From positions 62,001 through 126,000 of the forward strand of contig JAUMVK010000001.1 of the NCBI GenBank assembly GCA_030530205.1: a stretch of DNA of 64,000 nt, read 5' to 3'. The position numbers were made by a program, and so were the translations under genes. Each line of letters starts with the position of its first letter. The stretch's first letter is position 1. Source of the stretch: RGIG3701 sp030530205 (GTDB taxonomy: Bacteria; Planctomycetota; Planctomycetia; Pirellulales; Thermoguttaceae). The notes under the pieces are model-generated. The model saw nothing but the letters and a program-made list of their open reading frames with translations. It made no database searches and had not been told where the DNA came from. Positions 30,733 through 39,224 of this stretch are shown here, in pieces.

Positions 30733-31872
30733 ATGCCACACTTCATCCTCCTGCCCGATTCTTTCAAAGGAACCCTTTCTTCCCGGAAGATCTGCTCGAT
30801 CATGAGCGAAAAGATTCGGGAAATTTTTCCCGATGCGCGAGTCACGAGCATTCCCGTCGCGGACGGCGGCGAAGGAACCGTCGAAGCCTTCCTGACCGCC
30901 CTCGGGGGCCGTCGCGTCGAGCTCCCCGTCACGGGCCCAAACTTCGAGAAACTTTCCGGTTTTTACGGGATCCTGCCCGACGGGAAGACCGCCGTCGTGG
31001 AGATGGCCGCCTGCGCAGGTCTTCCGCTCGTTCACGGCAAGCGAAACCCCGAAAAAACCACCACGTTTGGGGTCGGTGAGCTTTTTCTCGACGCGGCCCG
31101 AAACGGCTGCACGAAAATCATCGTCGGACTGGGCGGAAGCGCCACCAATGACGCCGGCGCCGGCGCGGCCGCGGCCTGCGGAGTCCGTTTCCTCAACGCC
31201 TCGGGCGAGTCATTCGTCCCGACTGGCGGAACGCTCGGCGACGTCGCGAAGATCGACGCGTCCGCGTTCGACCCGGCCCTTCGGAACGTCGAATTCGTCA
31301 CGATGTGCGACATTAATAATCCGTTCAGCGGCCCGACCGGCGCGGCATACGTTTTCGCGCCTCAAAAGGGGGCGGACGACGCGATGGTCGCACGTCTTGA
31401 CGCGGGCCTGGACCACATCGGCGCCCTGATGCGGGACGTTTCGGGCGGAACGTTCACCCCCGATCTTCCCGGAGCCGGAGCGGCGGGCGGCATGGGCGGC
31501 GGAATGTGCGCCTTTTTCGGCTCGAAACTCCAGATGGGGATCGAGACGGTTTTAAACACGGTCCGCTTCGACGAACTGCTCAAAACGGCCGACTGGGTTT
31601 TCACCGGCGAGGGGAAAATCGACTCGCAGAGCCTCCGCGGAAAAGTCGTTTTGGGCGTGGCGGCCCGAACCCAAAAAGCGGGCGTTCCGCTGATTGCCGT
31701 CGTGGGTGACGTCGGAGACGAGATCGACGAAGCGTACGGTCGCGGCGTGACGGCCATTTTCAGCATCAACCACGTGGCGGTTCCGTTCCACATCGCCCGG
31801 CGTCGGGCCGCGGAAGACCTGGCCGCTGAGATGGAAAACATTCTGCGCCTGATCAAAGTGTCCATGAAGTAA
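30733..31872 (+). CDS. garK: Glycerate kinase (GarK/GlxK family)
   Basis: A 379-residue glycerate kinase of the GarK/GlxK family, which phosphorylates glycerate, feeding sugar-acid breakdown products into glycolysis. LLPDSFKGTLSS, PVADGGEGTVEAF, GVGELFLDAARNGCTKIIVGLGGSATNDAGAG, FTGEGKIDSQSLRGK and VVGDVG are family signatures. The frame is open back to 30691 through the palindromic repeat, but the ATG at 30733 matches the conserved N-terminus (MPHFILLPDSFKG). It is followed 25 bases later by a secreted BNR_4 protein gene, possibly cotranscribed. Confidence 0.93.
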   Translation: MPHFILLPDSFKGTLSSRKICSIMSEKIREIFPDARVTSIPVADGGEGTVEAFLTALGGRRVELPVTGPNFEKLSGFYGILPDGKTAVVEMAACAGLPLVHGKRNPEKTTTFGVGELFLDAARNGCTKIIVGLGGSATNDAGAGAAAACGVRFLNASGESFVPTGGTLGDVAKIDASAFDPALRNVEFVTMCDINNPFSGPTGAAYVFAPQKGADDAMVARLDAGLDHIGALMRDVSGGTFTPDLPGAGAAGGMGGGMCAFFGSKLQMGIETVLNTVRFDELLKTADWVFTGEGKIDSQSLRGKVVLGVAARTQKAGVPLIAVVGDVGDEIDEAYGRGVTAIFSINHVAVPFHIARRRAAEDLAAEMENILRLIKVSMK

Positions 31873-31897
31873 AACCCCTAACCAGAAGCAAAAACCC

Positions 31898-33274
31898 ATG
31901 AACAAAACCCTCCTTTTTTCCTTCGTTTTAGTCCTTTTACTGAGTTTCATTTCAACGCTTCAGGCTGAGGACGCGCCCAAACCGTGGAAAATCGTCCGCC
32001 GGGACGACATCGCGAAGGTCTGGGCCGGTCATCCCGTTGCGTTCGCTTTCACGCAGAAGGAGAATTTCCTCTTCATCGGTTTCTACGACGGCACCGACCG
32101 CAAAATGGTGCTCGGTCAGAAGGACCTGACGAAACCCGACTCGGCGTGGACGTTCAAGAAGCTCGACACGGCCGTCGGCTGGGACTCGCACAACTCGGTC
32201 AAAATTGCGTTTGACCCGGAAAATTACCTGCACGTCGCGGGAAATATGCACTGCGTCCCGCTCATCTACTTCCGCTCCACGAAGCCACTGGACATTCAGT
32301 CGGTCGAGCCGGTCCACCGGATGCTCGCCGAGGACCTTTCCAAAGAGGCGCGGGGGAAGGCGCTGGAAAACCGCTGCACGTACCCGCACTTTTTGACCGA
32401 CGTGGACGGAAACATGATCTTCACGTACCGCGACGGCGGCAGCGGCAACGGGAGCCAGATCTGGAATATTTACGACGTGAAAACGAAGACCTGGCGCCGC
32501 CTGCTGGACGTTCCGATGTTCGACGGCGAGGGGGACTGCAACGCGTACTACGTGGGGCCGCTCATGGGGCCGGACGGGTACTACCACGTCGCCTGGGTGT
32601 GGCGCGACACGCCGGACTGTGCGACGAATCACGACTTGAGCTACATGAAAAGCCGCGACCTTTTGCACTGGGAAAAGAGCGACGGAACGCCGCAGACGCT
32701 CCCCGTCACGCGCTCGAACAGCGAGGTGGTGGCGCCGCTGAAAAACGGTGAGGGGCTTCTGAACCCGCTCGTCACGGTCGGTTTCGATCAGGAGGGGCGC
32801 GTCATTTTGACCTACACGCGCTACGACGAGAACAAGAACAACCAGATCATGCAGGCACGCCGTGAAAAGGACGGCTGGAAGTACTACCAGACCAGCGACT
32901 TCACGCACAGCTGGATCTTCAGCGGCGGCGGGTGCATCCCGAGCGAAATGGGTTTCAGCCCGGTGCAGTGCGTGAACGGTCAGCTCCTGCAGAGCTGGCA
33001 CCGCAAGTACGAGACCAGCGGCCGTTTCGTCCTCGACCCGGCGACGCTCAAGCCCACGGGGCCGGCTCCTCGCGATTCGGCGATTCCGGGAGAGTGCTAC
33101 AAGATCGAAAACCCGACGGAAAACATGCAGTCGAAACGCTTTGCCCTCCAGGACACGACGAACCCGAACCGAATGTTCTACTTCGTCTGGGAAACGTTCC
33201 CGGTGAACCGCGACCGCCCGTACCCGGTCATCCCCGAGCCGAGCACGCTGAGAATGTTCGAACTCACACGATGA
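31898..33274 (+). CDS. Secreted BNR_4 (sialidase-like propeller) protein
   Basis: A 458-residue exported protein with signal peptide (about residues 1-24, ending LQAED). The mature protein resembles BNR repeat-containing BNR_4 proteins: WDSHNSVKIAFDPENYLHVAGNMHCVPLIYFRS, YPHFLTDVDGNMIFTYRDGGSGNG and GPDGYYHVAWVWRDTPDCATNHDLSYMKSRDLLHW. The BNR_4 group includes ulvan-type polysaccharide lyases, so a role in cutting uronic-acid polysaccharides is possible; product glycerate or keto sugars could then meet the upstream kinase (inference). No transmembrane segment beyond the signal. Confidence 0.8.
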   Translation: MNKTLLFSFVLVLLLSFISTLQAEDAPKPWKIVRRDDIAKVWAGHPVAFAFTQKENFLFIGFYDGTDRKMVLGQKDLTKPDSAWTFKKLDTAVGWDSHNSVKIAFDPENYLHVAGNMHCVPLIYFRSTKPLDIQSVEPVHRMLAEDLSKEARGKALENRCTYPHFLTDVDGNMIFTYRDGGSGNGSQIWNIYDVKTKTWRRLLDVPMFDGEGDCNAYYVGPLMGPDGYYHVAWVWRDTPDCATNHDLSYMKSRDLLHWEKSDGTPQTLPVTRSNSEVVAPLKNGEGLLNPLVTVGFDQEGRVILTYTRYDENKNNQIMQARREKDGWKYYQTSDFTHSWIFSGGGCIPSEMGFSPVQCVNGQLLQSWHRKYETSGRFVLDPATLKPTGPAPRDSAIPGECYKIENPTENMQSKRFALQDTTNPNRMFYFVWETFPVNRDRPYPVIPEPSTLRMFELTR

Positions 33275-33283
33275 TTTAAGAGG

Positions 33284-33413
33284 GTTGAGTGTTGAGAGTT
33301 GAGAGTTGAGTTGGAAAAGCCTACGGCTTTTTATGTGTTGAAATTTTTCTGAAACCAGCGTTACGCGGCAGCGTAACTCAACTCTTAACTCTCAACACTC
33401 AACACTCAACACT
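33284..33413. repeat. Inverted heptamer-repeat cluster with internal hairpin
   Basis: Left arm 33284-33311 is four heptamers (GTTGAGT, GTTGAGA, GTTGAGA, GTTGAGT). Right arm 33375-33413 has the complement as five heptamers of the ACTCAAC type. Between them lies a hairpin AAAAGCC/GGCTTTT. T runs follow the right arm. It is probably the terminator region of the BNR_4 transcript. Confidence 0.8.
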
Positions 33414-33478
33414 TTTTTCTCCCCCCCCTTGCGTTTTTTCTGGTTTTTCTTAAAATTTTAAAAATGGATTCTCCGTAT

Positions 33479-33563
33479 TCCGTGGGTTTCACCCACGGCT
33501 ATTAACATTCAGTCCCTAACGGGACTGTGGCGGTCGGGCCGGCCGCGGACTGCCCGGCCGCCG
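33479..33563. repeat. Three consecutive hairpins upstream of the hexosaminidase-like gene
   Basis: CCGTGGG/CCCACGG (33480-33498), CAGTCCC/GGGACTG (33510-33527) and GGCGG-CGGGC/GCCCG-CCGCC (33529-33562) follow each other with little between. Such chains are typical of dispersed intergenic palindromes; only one copy of this chain is seen here. They end 46 bases before the next ATG. Confidence 0.65.
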
Positions 33564-33608
33564 TCCTTCAGAATTTTCCCTCCTTAAATTTAAAAGAAAG
33601 AAACCTTT

Positions 33609-36176
33609 ATGAAAACCACGAGTTTCTTCCACTGGATCGCCGCCCTCTTTTTGGCCGGAATTGCCACCATCGGCGCGGCTGATGCGCTGGCGCAAAGCGA
33701 GGATTCCTGCCCGATTTACCCGACTCCGCGCTCGTACAGTCCGACGGGCGAGTTTTTGCCTCTGGGAACCGCCCAGACGACGGCGATCGTTTTGCCCGAA
33801 AACCCGACGGTCCCCAACCAGTACGCCGGCGAGCGCCTGCAGTCCCTGATCCGGAACCGGTTCAAGGTCGAGCTTCCGGTCGTGGGTCCCGGCTCGGACG
33901 CCGCCCGGAACGCCGCGCTGAAATTCGTTCTGGAGGTCAAACCCTCGGCGGTCATCGTGGACGGTAAAAGCCGGCTCAACGGGTTTTCCATCCAGATGAA
34001 AAAAGACGGCGCGGCCAGCGTCATTTCCCTGACCGGCGCCGACGAAATGGGCCTGATCTACGCCTGCGAAGCGGTTTTCAGCCTGATCTCCAAAAACGAC
34101 GCCGGCACGGCCCAAATCACCGCGGCGAACGTGGTGGACTGGCCGTCGATCCCGTGGCGCGGCCGACCCCACTCGGTCATGGCGCACCAGCTCTGGCCTG
34201 GGCAGCTCGAGACGTACCTCCACGGCCGGATCAATTTCGTCGATTACCGGGACGATCCGGACCAGCCGGCGACGCTGACGGTGGACGCGCGCAAATCCTC
34301 CATGGGCTGCCCGCCGGGTAAACCGATCGATGAGACGCTGGCCCGCCGCTGCATCGACGAGTTCCACCGGCGTGCCCTGTACGTTTTCGGCGTGGTTTCG
34401 TGCAACATCAAGGAAAACGAGTACCCGAAACTGACGCAGACGTTCGACGAACTGCTCCGGCTGGGCTGCGACGGGATCTGGATCTCGATGGACGACACGG
34501 GCGGGGGGCAGGACCCGGTCAAGCTCGCCCGGTATGCCGCGGAATACGTGCGCAAAGTCGGGAAAACCGGCCAGGACGTGATGTTCACCCCCGGTGGTCG
34601 GGAGTACCAGAAAATCGACATGCCGTTGAATCATCAGATGGCCAAGATCGAGACGTTCAACGAGGCGAGCTGGATATTTACCCGCGTCCCCTGCAAGGAG
34701 GACCTGGAAATGGCGCGGAAAATCGGCCTGAAGAGCAAACCGGCCTGGTGGTTCAACTTCTGCGAGACGCCTTACCCCGACCCGAAAGCCGGGTTCATTC
34801 ACTCCTCGGCCATTCTGACGACCCAGCGCAAGGACGGGCGGCCGAGCTACATGAATCTCCAGCCCATCACGCCCGGCTGGGGTCACCCGGAGTTCGACAA
34901 AATCCGCGACGCGGCCCAGTACACCGACCGGGTCAACATCTGGGCGGTCTGCGGCGGCTGGACCAGCGAGTACAGCGTCGTCATGTTCGGAATGTGGGCG
35001 TGGAACCCGGAAAACTGCGACTGGGAGAAGATGCAGACCGCGATCTACGACTACGTCTGGGGACCGTCGCAGGTGGAAACGATCCGGAAGTTCGACGCAC
35101 TCTGGACGGAACTGAAATCGCTTTACTTTTTGCCGAGGAATTGGGTTTTCCGCACTCCCGACGATGGTCTGGTGCGTCTGAAATCGCCGGAAAACCGCGC
35201 CCGGGCGCTGGAACTCCTCGACCAGCTCGACACGCTGGCGGCGCAGCTGGCCCAAAACGCTCCGGAAGAAACGGCCATGGAAAAGGACCGGCTGGAATAT
35301 TTGTTCATCGAGCCGATCCAGACCAGCCTGAAATTTGCCCGGAAGCAGGCGACGCTCGATTACCCGTACTACGAGTTCAGCGATTTCGAGCAGAAGGCGG
35401 TCGAGATTTTCTCCGCGGAGGGCGAAAAGGCCGCGAATGAGTACCTCGACGGCGTTCAGAAGAAGGTCCGCCAGCAGATTGGGACGCTTCGAACCGAGCT
35501 CGCGGAGCTCAAGGACATTGATCCGGTGCTCGACAAATGGGAGGCACGGCTTAATAACGCGAAGAATATTCAGATGCTTGTGCGCGCCAATGCCGAGAAA
35601 CTCGCCAAAGAGTGGGAAACGCTCGTGAATCAGCCGATCGGGCAGTTTTTCCCGTTCATGGAGCAGCCGTCGGAAGGGACGGTGACCGCGCTGTTTGACG
35701 GTCTGAAGGAGATGGAAAACGCCCAGGCGCCCGTTTTTGCCGGCTGGGTTTGCAAGCCGACGCAGATCATCGGCTCGTACCGGGTCGGCGCGTTTAACCG
35801 AAACGGCCTTTCGGCGGCGGCGATCGTCGTGCCGAGAAACACCAAAACCAAAGCCGGCGACTGCGGCTGGGTCGAGCAGACGATCAATCTCGACGCGGCA
35901 AGCGATTCCTTCCCGAAGACGGCGAAAATGTACCTCGTGGACAGTCGGATCGACCACCGCTACCACGGCGTGCGGAGGATCGACGTTTTGGTCAACGGAA
36001 AGACCGTTTTTTCGCGTGAGGTCTCCGCTGCGGTGAAGTCCAATTGGGTCGAATTCCCGCTGGAACTGCCGGCGGACGGGAAACCCAGCTTCCGGATCGT
36101 CGTCCGCGTGACGGAACTCATTCCGGTCGTGGACCACACCAGCTGGGTCTTCGTCGGCCCGACGTACGTTTATTAA
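33609..36176 (+). CDS. Secreted beta-N-acetylhexosaminidase-like glycosidase (GH84-like)
   Basis: An 855-residue exported protein with signal peptide (about residues 1-28, ending DALAQ). An N-terminal GH20b-like domain (about 35-165: CPIYPTPRSYSPTGEFLPLG, VLPENPTVPNQYAGERLQ, ISLTGADEMGLIYACEA) leads into a TIM-barrel-like domain. There GCDGIWISMDDTGGGQD resembles the double-aspartate motif of GH84 enzymes (substrate-assisted N-acetylglucosaminidases). A helical region and a C-terminal beta domain follow (about 745-855). I am confident of a secreted glycosidase with a GH20b-type front end, less of the exact family. Target glycans could be mucin or peptidoglycan-type aminosugars. Confidence 0.72.
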   Translation: MKTTSFFHWIAALFLAGIATIGAADALAQSEDSCPIYPTPRSYSPTGEFLPLGTAQTTAIVLPENPTVPNQYAGERLQSLIRNRFKVELPVVGPGSDAARNAALKFVLEVKPSAVIVDGKSRLNGFSIQMKKDGAASVISLTGADEMGLIYACEAVFSLISKNDAGTAQITAANVVDWPSIPWRGRPHSVMAHQLWPGQLETYLHGRINFVDYRDDPDQPATLTVDARKSSMGCPPGKPIDETLARRCIDEFHRRALYVFGVVSCNIKENEYPKLTQTFDELLRLGCDGIWISMDDTGGGQDPVKLARYAAEYVRKVGKTGQDVMFTPGGREYQKIDMPLNHQMAKIETFNEASWIFTRVPCKEDLEMARKIGLKSKPAWWFNFCETPYPDPKAGFIHSSAILTTQRKDGRPSYMNLQPITPGWGHPEFDKIRDAAQYTDRVNIWAVCGGWTSEYSVVMFGMWAWNPENCDWEKMQTAIYDYVWGPSQVETIRKFDALWTELKSLYFLPRNWVFRTPDDGLVRLKSPENRARALELLDQLDTLAAQLAQNAPEETAMEKDRLEYLFIEPIQTSLKFARKQATLDYPYYEFSDFEQKAVEIFSAEGEKAANEYLDGVQKKVRQQIGTLRTELAELKDIDPVLDKWEARLNNAKNIQMLVRANAEKLAKEWETLVNQPIGQFFPFMEQPSEGTVTALFDGLKEMENAQAPVFAGWVCKPTQIIGSYRVGAFNRNGLSAAAIVVPRNTKTKAGDCGWVEQTINLDAASDSFPKTAKMYLVDSRIDHRYHGVRRIDVLVNGKTVFSREVSAAVKSNWVEFPLELPADGKPSFRIVVRVTELIPVVDHTSWVFVGPTYVY

Positions 36177-36208
36177 TTAATAAACCCCCAAATCTTCACT
36201 CCTGACTC

Positions 36209-39037
36209 ATGTTAGACCTCGCGCCATTCCTCGAACGCTTCCGCCTCAAGGGCTTTCGTCCCGGTCAGGAGGAGATCATACGCACCGTGCTGGAGGGGCG
36301 CGATACGCTCTGCGTGATGCCGACGGGCGGGGGAAAAAGTTTGTGCTACCAGCTTCCCGCGCTCGTGCTTCCGGGCGTGACGCTCGTCGTTTCGCCGCTG
36401 ATCGCACTGATGAAGGATCAGGTCGATTCGCTCAGGGCCCTTGGGATCCCGGTTTCCTTTATTAATGGGACGCTTTCGCCCGAGGAGCAGAGCGACCGCA
36501 TGGCCCGCATGGAGGCCGGGGAGTTCCGCCTGATGTACGTCGTGCCCGAGCGGTTTCGTTCCTCCCGGTTCGTCGCGGCGGCCAAAAGGACGAATATTTC
36601 GCTCCTGGCGATCGATGAGGCGCACTGCGTGAGTCAGTGGGGCCACGATTTCCGCCCTGACTACGCGAAACTAGGAAAGTTCCGTGCCATCATCGGGAAC
36701 CCACCGACCGTCGCGCTGACCGCCACCGCCACCGATGTGGTACGGCGCGACATCATCGAGCTTTTGGCCCTGAACGACCCTGCGGTCTTCATTCGCGGTT
36801 TTGCCCGGTCCAACCTCTTTTTCGAGGTGGAGCAGGCAGGTGGCGAGCAGAATAAAAAAGACCTGCTCATTGAATTTTTGAATACTCATCCCGGTTCGGG
36901 CATCGTGTACACATCCAGCCGAAAACGAACCGATGAGGTGGCGGAATTCATTAATGAGTTCACGAATCGCCGGGCAGTGGCGTACCACGCGGGAATGAAC
37001 CCCGCCGACCGCAAGGCGGTTCAGGAAGAATTCATGAGCGGGAAAAAAGGTACACCCGCGCCGGTCGTCACTACCCGTTTTGACGAAAGTGAGGCGGGGG
37101 AAGCCGGTGAAGAATATTTGATCGCGCACGGAAGGGGAAAATCGCCCGACGATCTGCCCAATGCGCCGAAACTTCTGCGCCCGAACCGCAAGGCCGACAT
37201 CGTCGTGGCGACCACTGCCTTCGGGATGGGTGTCGATAAAGCGGACGTCCGTTTCGTCATCCACTACAATATGCCGGGCTCTTTGGAGGGCTACTACCAG
37301 GAAGCGGGCCGCGCGGGTCGGGACGGAAAACCGTCGCACTGCCTGCTCCTTTTCAATTACAGCGACCGCCGGACGCATGAGTTTTTCATCGAAAGCGCGT
37401 ACCCGTCCCGTGACGTGGTGCAAATGGTCTATACGTACCTCTGCGCCCAAGGGGATAGGGTAATCGAAAAGACCCAACTGGAAATCCGCGAAGATTTGGG
37501 GATCACCTCCGGCGGTGCGGACGCGATCGGCGCAAGCGAACGGCTCCTCGAGTCGGCCGGCGTTCTGGAACGGCTGGACGCTTCCGAAAATTACATTTCC
37601 CTCCGAATCGACGCTTCCTGGGAACAGGCCGGGAATTTTATCAGCCCGAACGCGAAAACAAGGCGGAAAGTCTGGGATGCTGCGCTGGAAATCGTGGACG
37701 GCCGCTTCGACGAAATGGTTTACTGCACGATCGAAGACTTCGAACAAAAGACCGGCCTGAAAACGACATCCATCACCACCGCCCTGCGCGAGCTGAACCG
37801 GCACGCCTTCTTCACGTACATTCCCCCGTTCCGCGGTCGGGCGATCCGCATGATCCCAATGAATCCGGAGGACGAGTCGAACTCGGGGAATTACCGCCCG
37901 CGTTTCCCGAAATTCAGTGACCTGAAAATCGATTTCGAGCTTCACGAGAAACGCAAGGCAGCCGAGTATGAACGCCTCGACGCGGTTTGCCAATTCGCAA
38001 TGACGTCGAAATGCCGCCAGGCGCAGATCCTGCGCTACTTCGGCGAGAAAAACTCCGGAAACTGCGGCCATTGCGACTCCTGCGCAGCGCGTGGGATCCA
38101 TCAGGCCGAAAAATCCAACCCGGAACCGAGCCCTGAACCGGCTCCTGCTTCTGCGCCTCCAGTTCCCGCTCCGGCCCCGGTTTCCCCTTCCGGTCCGACG
38201 GTCACGCCCCAGCTTACAGAACTGGTTCGTATCATTCTGAGCGGCCTGGCGCGTATCACGATCGAACGCCGGTTTTCCTGCGGCAAGACGCTGCTCGCCC
38301 AGGTCCTTTGCGGGTCGAACTCCTCGCGCATTACCGAGTTGAACCTGAACACGATCACGACTTACGGGAAACTTCAGTGCTACAAACAAAAAGACGTCGT
38401 CCCGATGATCGAGGCGTTGATGAACTGCGGCCTGATCCGTCAGGAAAAGGCGGGTTCCGGTCAGTTTCAGGTTCCGGTGCTCGTTTTGACGGATCTTGGG
38501 CGGGAGGTCATGCGCGGCACGCGCCCACTGGAAAAGATTCCACCGTTTTCGCCTCAGATCCTTTACCGCCTCGGAGTGATTTCACAGGATCGGTCGTCCC
38601 CGGCAAACCCGCCGAGGCAGGAGCCCCAACCCATGAGGCCGGAAACGCCTGCGTCGGCTCCTGCGATTGCACCCGTTCAGGCCGCACAGACCGTGCAGTC
38701 TGTCCGAACGCCGCTTTCGGCTGAAGAAATTGACCGAAAGCCGGGTTTTTTCTGGACGATCCAGCTTTTGGAGAGGAATTTCTCGCTCGACGAGTGCGCC
38801 GTGATCCGAAATATGCGCAAATCGGAGATACTGGAAGACGTGCTCCACGCGATGGAGGAGGGGGTGATCGTCCGCCGCCAGTGGATCTTCACGCCCGAAC
38901 GCTGGCAGCAACTTCGCAAAACACTTGCCGAGGGAATGAGCCAAAATGGAAATTTCGACGATTTAAACGACCAATCCAACCCACCGGCTGTGAATATGCT
39001 GGAGGTGATGATTTTTTCGAGATTGAATCAGTTTTAG
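36209..39037 (+). CDS. recQ: ATP-dependent DNA helicase RecQ, extended
   Basis: A 942-residue RecQ; typical bacterial RecQ has about 610. The helicase core shows MPTGGGKSLCYQLPA, LVVSPLIALMKDQV, DEAHCVSQWGHDFRPDY, ALTATATD and ATTAFGMGVDKADVRFVIHYNMP...YYQEAGRAGRDG. A 50-residue insert (about 280-330) separates the conserved EEFMSGK from ADIVVATTAFGMG, where bacterial RecQ has only a few residues. The zinc cysteines (CRQAQILRYFGE...CGHCDSC) are present. After them come a Pro/Ala-rich linker, a winged-helix/HRDC-like part and a second Pro-rich linker with another small domain. It starts 32 bases after the glycosidase gene. Confidence 0.93.
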   Translation: MLDLAPFLERFRLKGFRPGQEEIIRTVLEGRDTLCVMPTGGGKSLCYQLPALVLPGVTLVVSPLIALMKDQVDSLRALGIPVSFINGTLSPEEQSDRMARMEAGEFRLMYVVPERFRSSRFVAAAKRTNISLLAIDEAHCVSQWGHDFRPDYAKLGKFRAIIGNPPTVALTATATDVVRRDIIELLALNDPAVFIRGFARSNLFFEVEQAGGEQNKKDLLIEFLNTHPGSGIVYTSSRKRTDEVAEFINEFTNRRAVAYHAGMNPADRKAVQEEFMSGKKGTPAPVVTTRFDESEAGEAGEEYLIAHGRGKSPDDLPNAPKLLRPNRKADIVVATTAFGMGVDKADVRFVIHYNMPGSLEGYYQEAGRAGRDGKPSHCLLLFNYSDRRTHEFFIESAYPSRDVVQMVYTYLCAQGDRVIEKTQLEIREDLGITSGGADAIGASERLLESAGVLERLDASENYISLRIDASWEQAGNFISPNAKTRRKVWDAALEIVDGRFDEMVYCTIEDFEQKTGLKTTSITTALRELNRHAFFTYIPPFRGRAIRMIPMNPEDESNSGNYRPRFPKFSDLKIDFELHEKRKAAEYERLDAVCQFAMTSKCRQAQILRYFGEKNSGNCGHCDSCAARGIHQAEKSNPEPSPEPAPASAPPVPAPAPVSPSGPTVTPQLTELVRIILSGLARITIERRFSCGKTLLAQVLCGSNSSRITELNLNTITTYGKLQCYKQKDVVPMIEALMNCGLIRQEKAGSGQFQVPVLVLTDLGREVMRGTRPLEKIPPFSPQILYRLGVISQDRSSPANPPRQEPQPMRPETPASAPAIAPVQAAQTVQSVRTPLSAEEIDRKPGFFWTIQLLERNFSLDECAVIRNMRKSEILEDVLHAMEEGVIVRRQWIFTPERWQQLRKTLAEGMSQNGNFDDLNDQSNPPAVNMLEVMIFSRLNQF

Positions 39038-39190
39038 TGTTGAGTGAAAATATCCTAAATTCGCATTTGCGGGGGCAGTGTGGCAGGCGGTAATGCAGGA
39101 CAAAGGCCGGAATTAGGCGTTTTAATCGGCCTAAACCTTCTTGCGCAGGCGCGTAATTCTTTGTTTCGTACTTCTTTATTCCCTCGCATT

Positions 39191-39218
39191 TGACGACGCT
39201 GGAAGTGTTGTCCCCTTA
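39191..39218 (+). repeat. Short palindromic repeat at the RACo gene end
   Basis: A copy of the 28-bp family (GACGACGCT, GGA, then a diverged arm AGTGTTGTC), seven bases from the stop of the minus-strand RACo-like gene. The rest of the gap 39038-39190 has no gene; GGCCG/CGGCC with ATT/AAT forms a small hairpin near 39107-39136. Confidence 0.75.
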
Positions 39219-39224
39219 AGGGGT

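Noticed and set aside
33516..36137. Minus-strand open frame of 873 codons opposite the hexosaminidase-like gene
   Set aside because: Composition is Arg/Asp/Val/His-rich shadow sequence with no recognisable domain; the plus-strand gene has a signal peptide and family motifs.
36671..38389. Minus-strand open frame of 572 codons opposite recQ
   Set aside because: No known domain; fully inside recQ, whose helicase motifs are complete.
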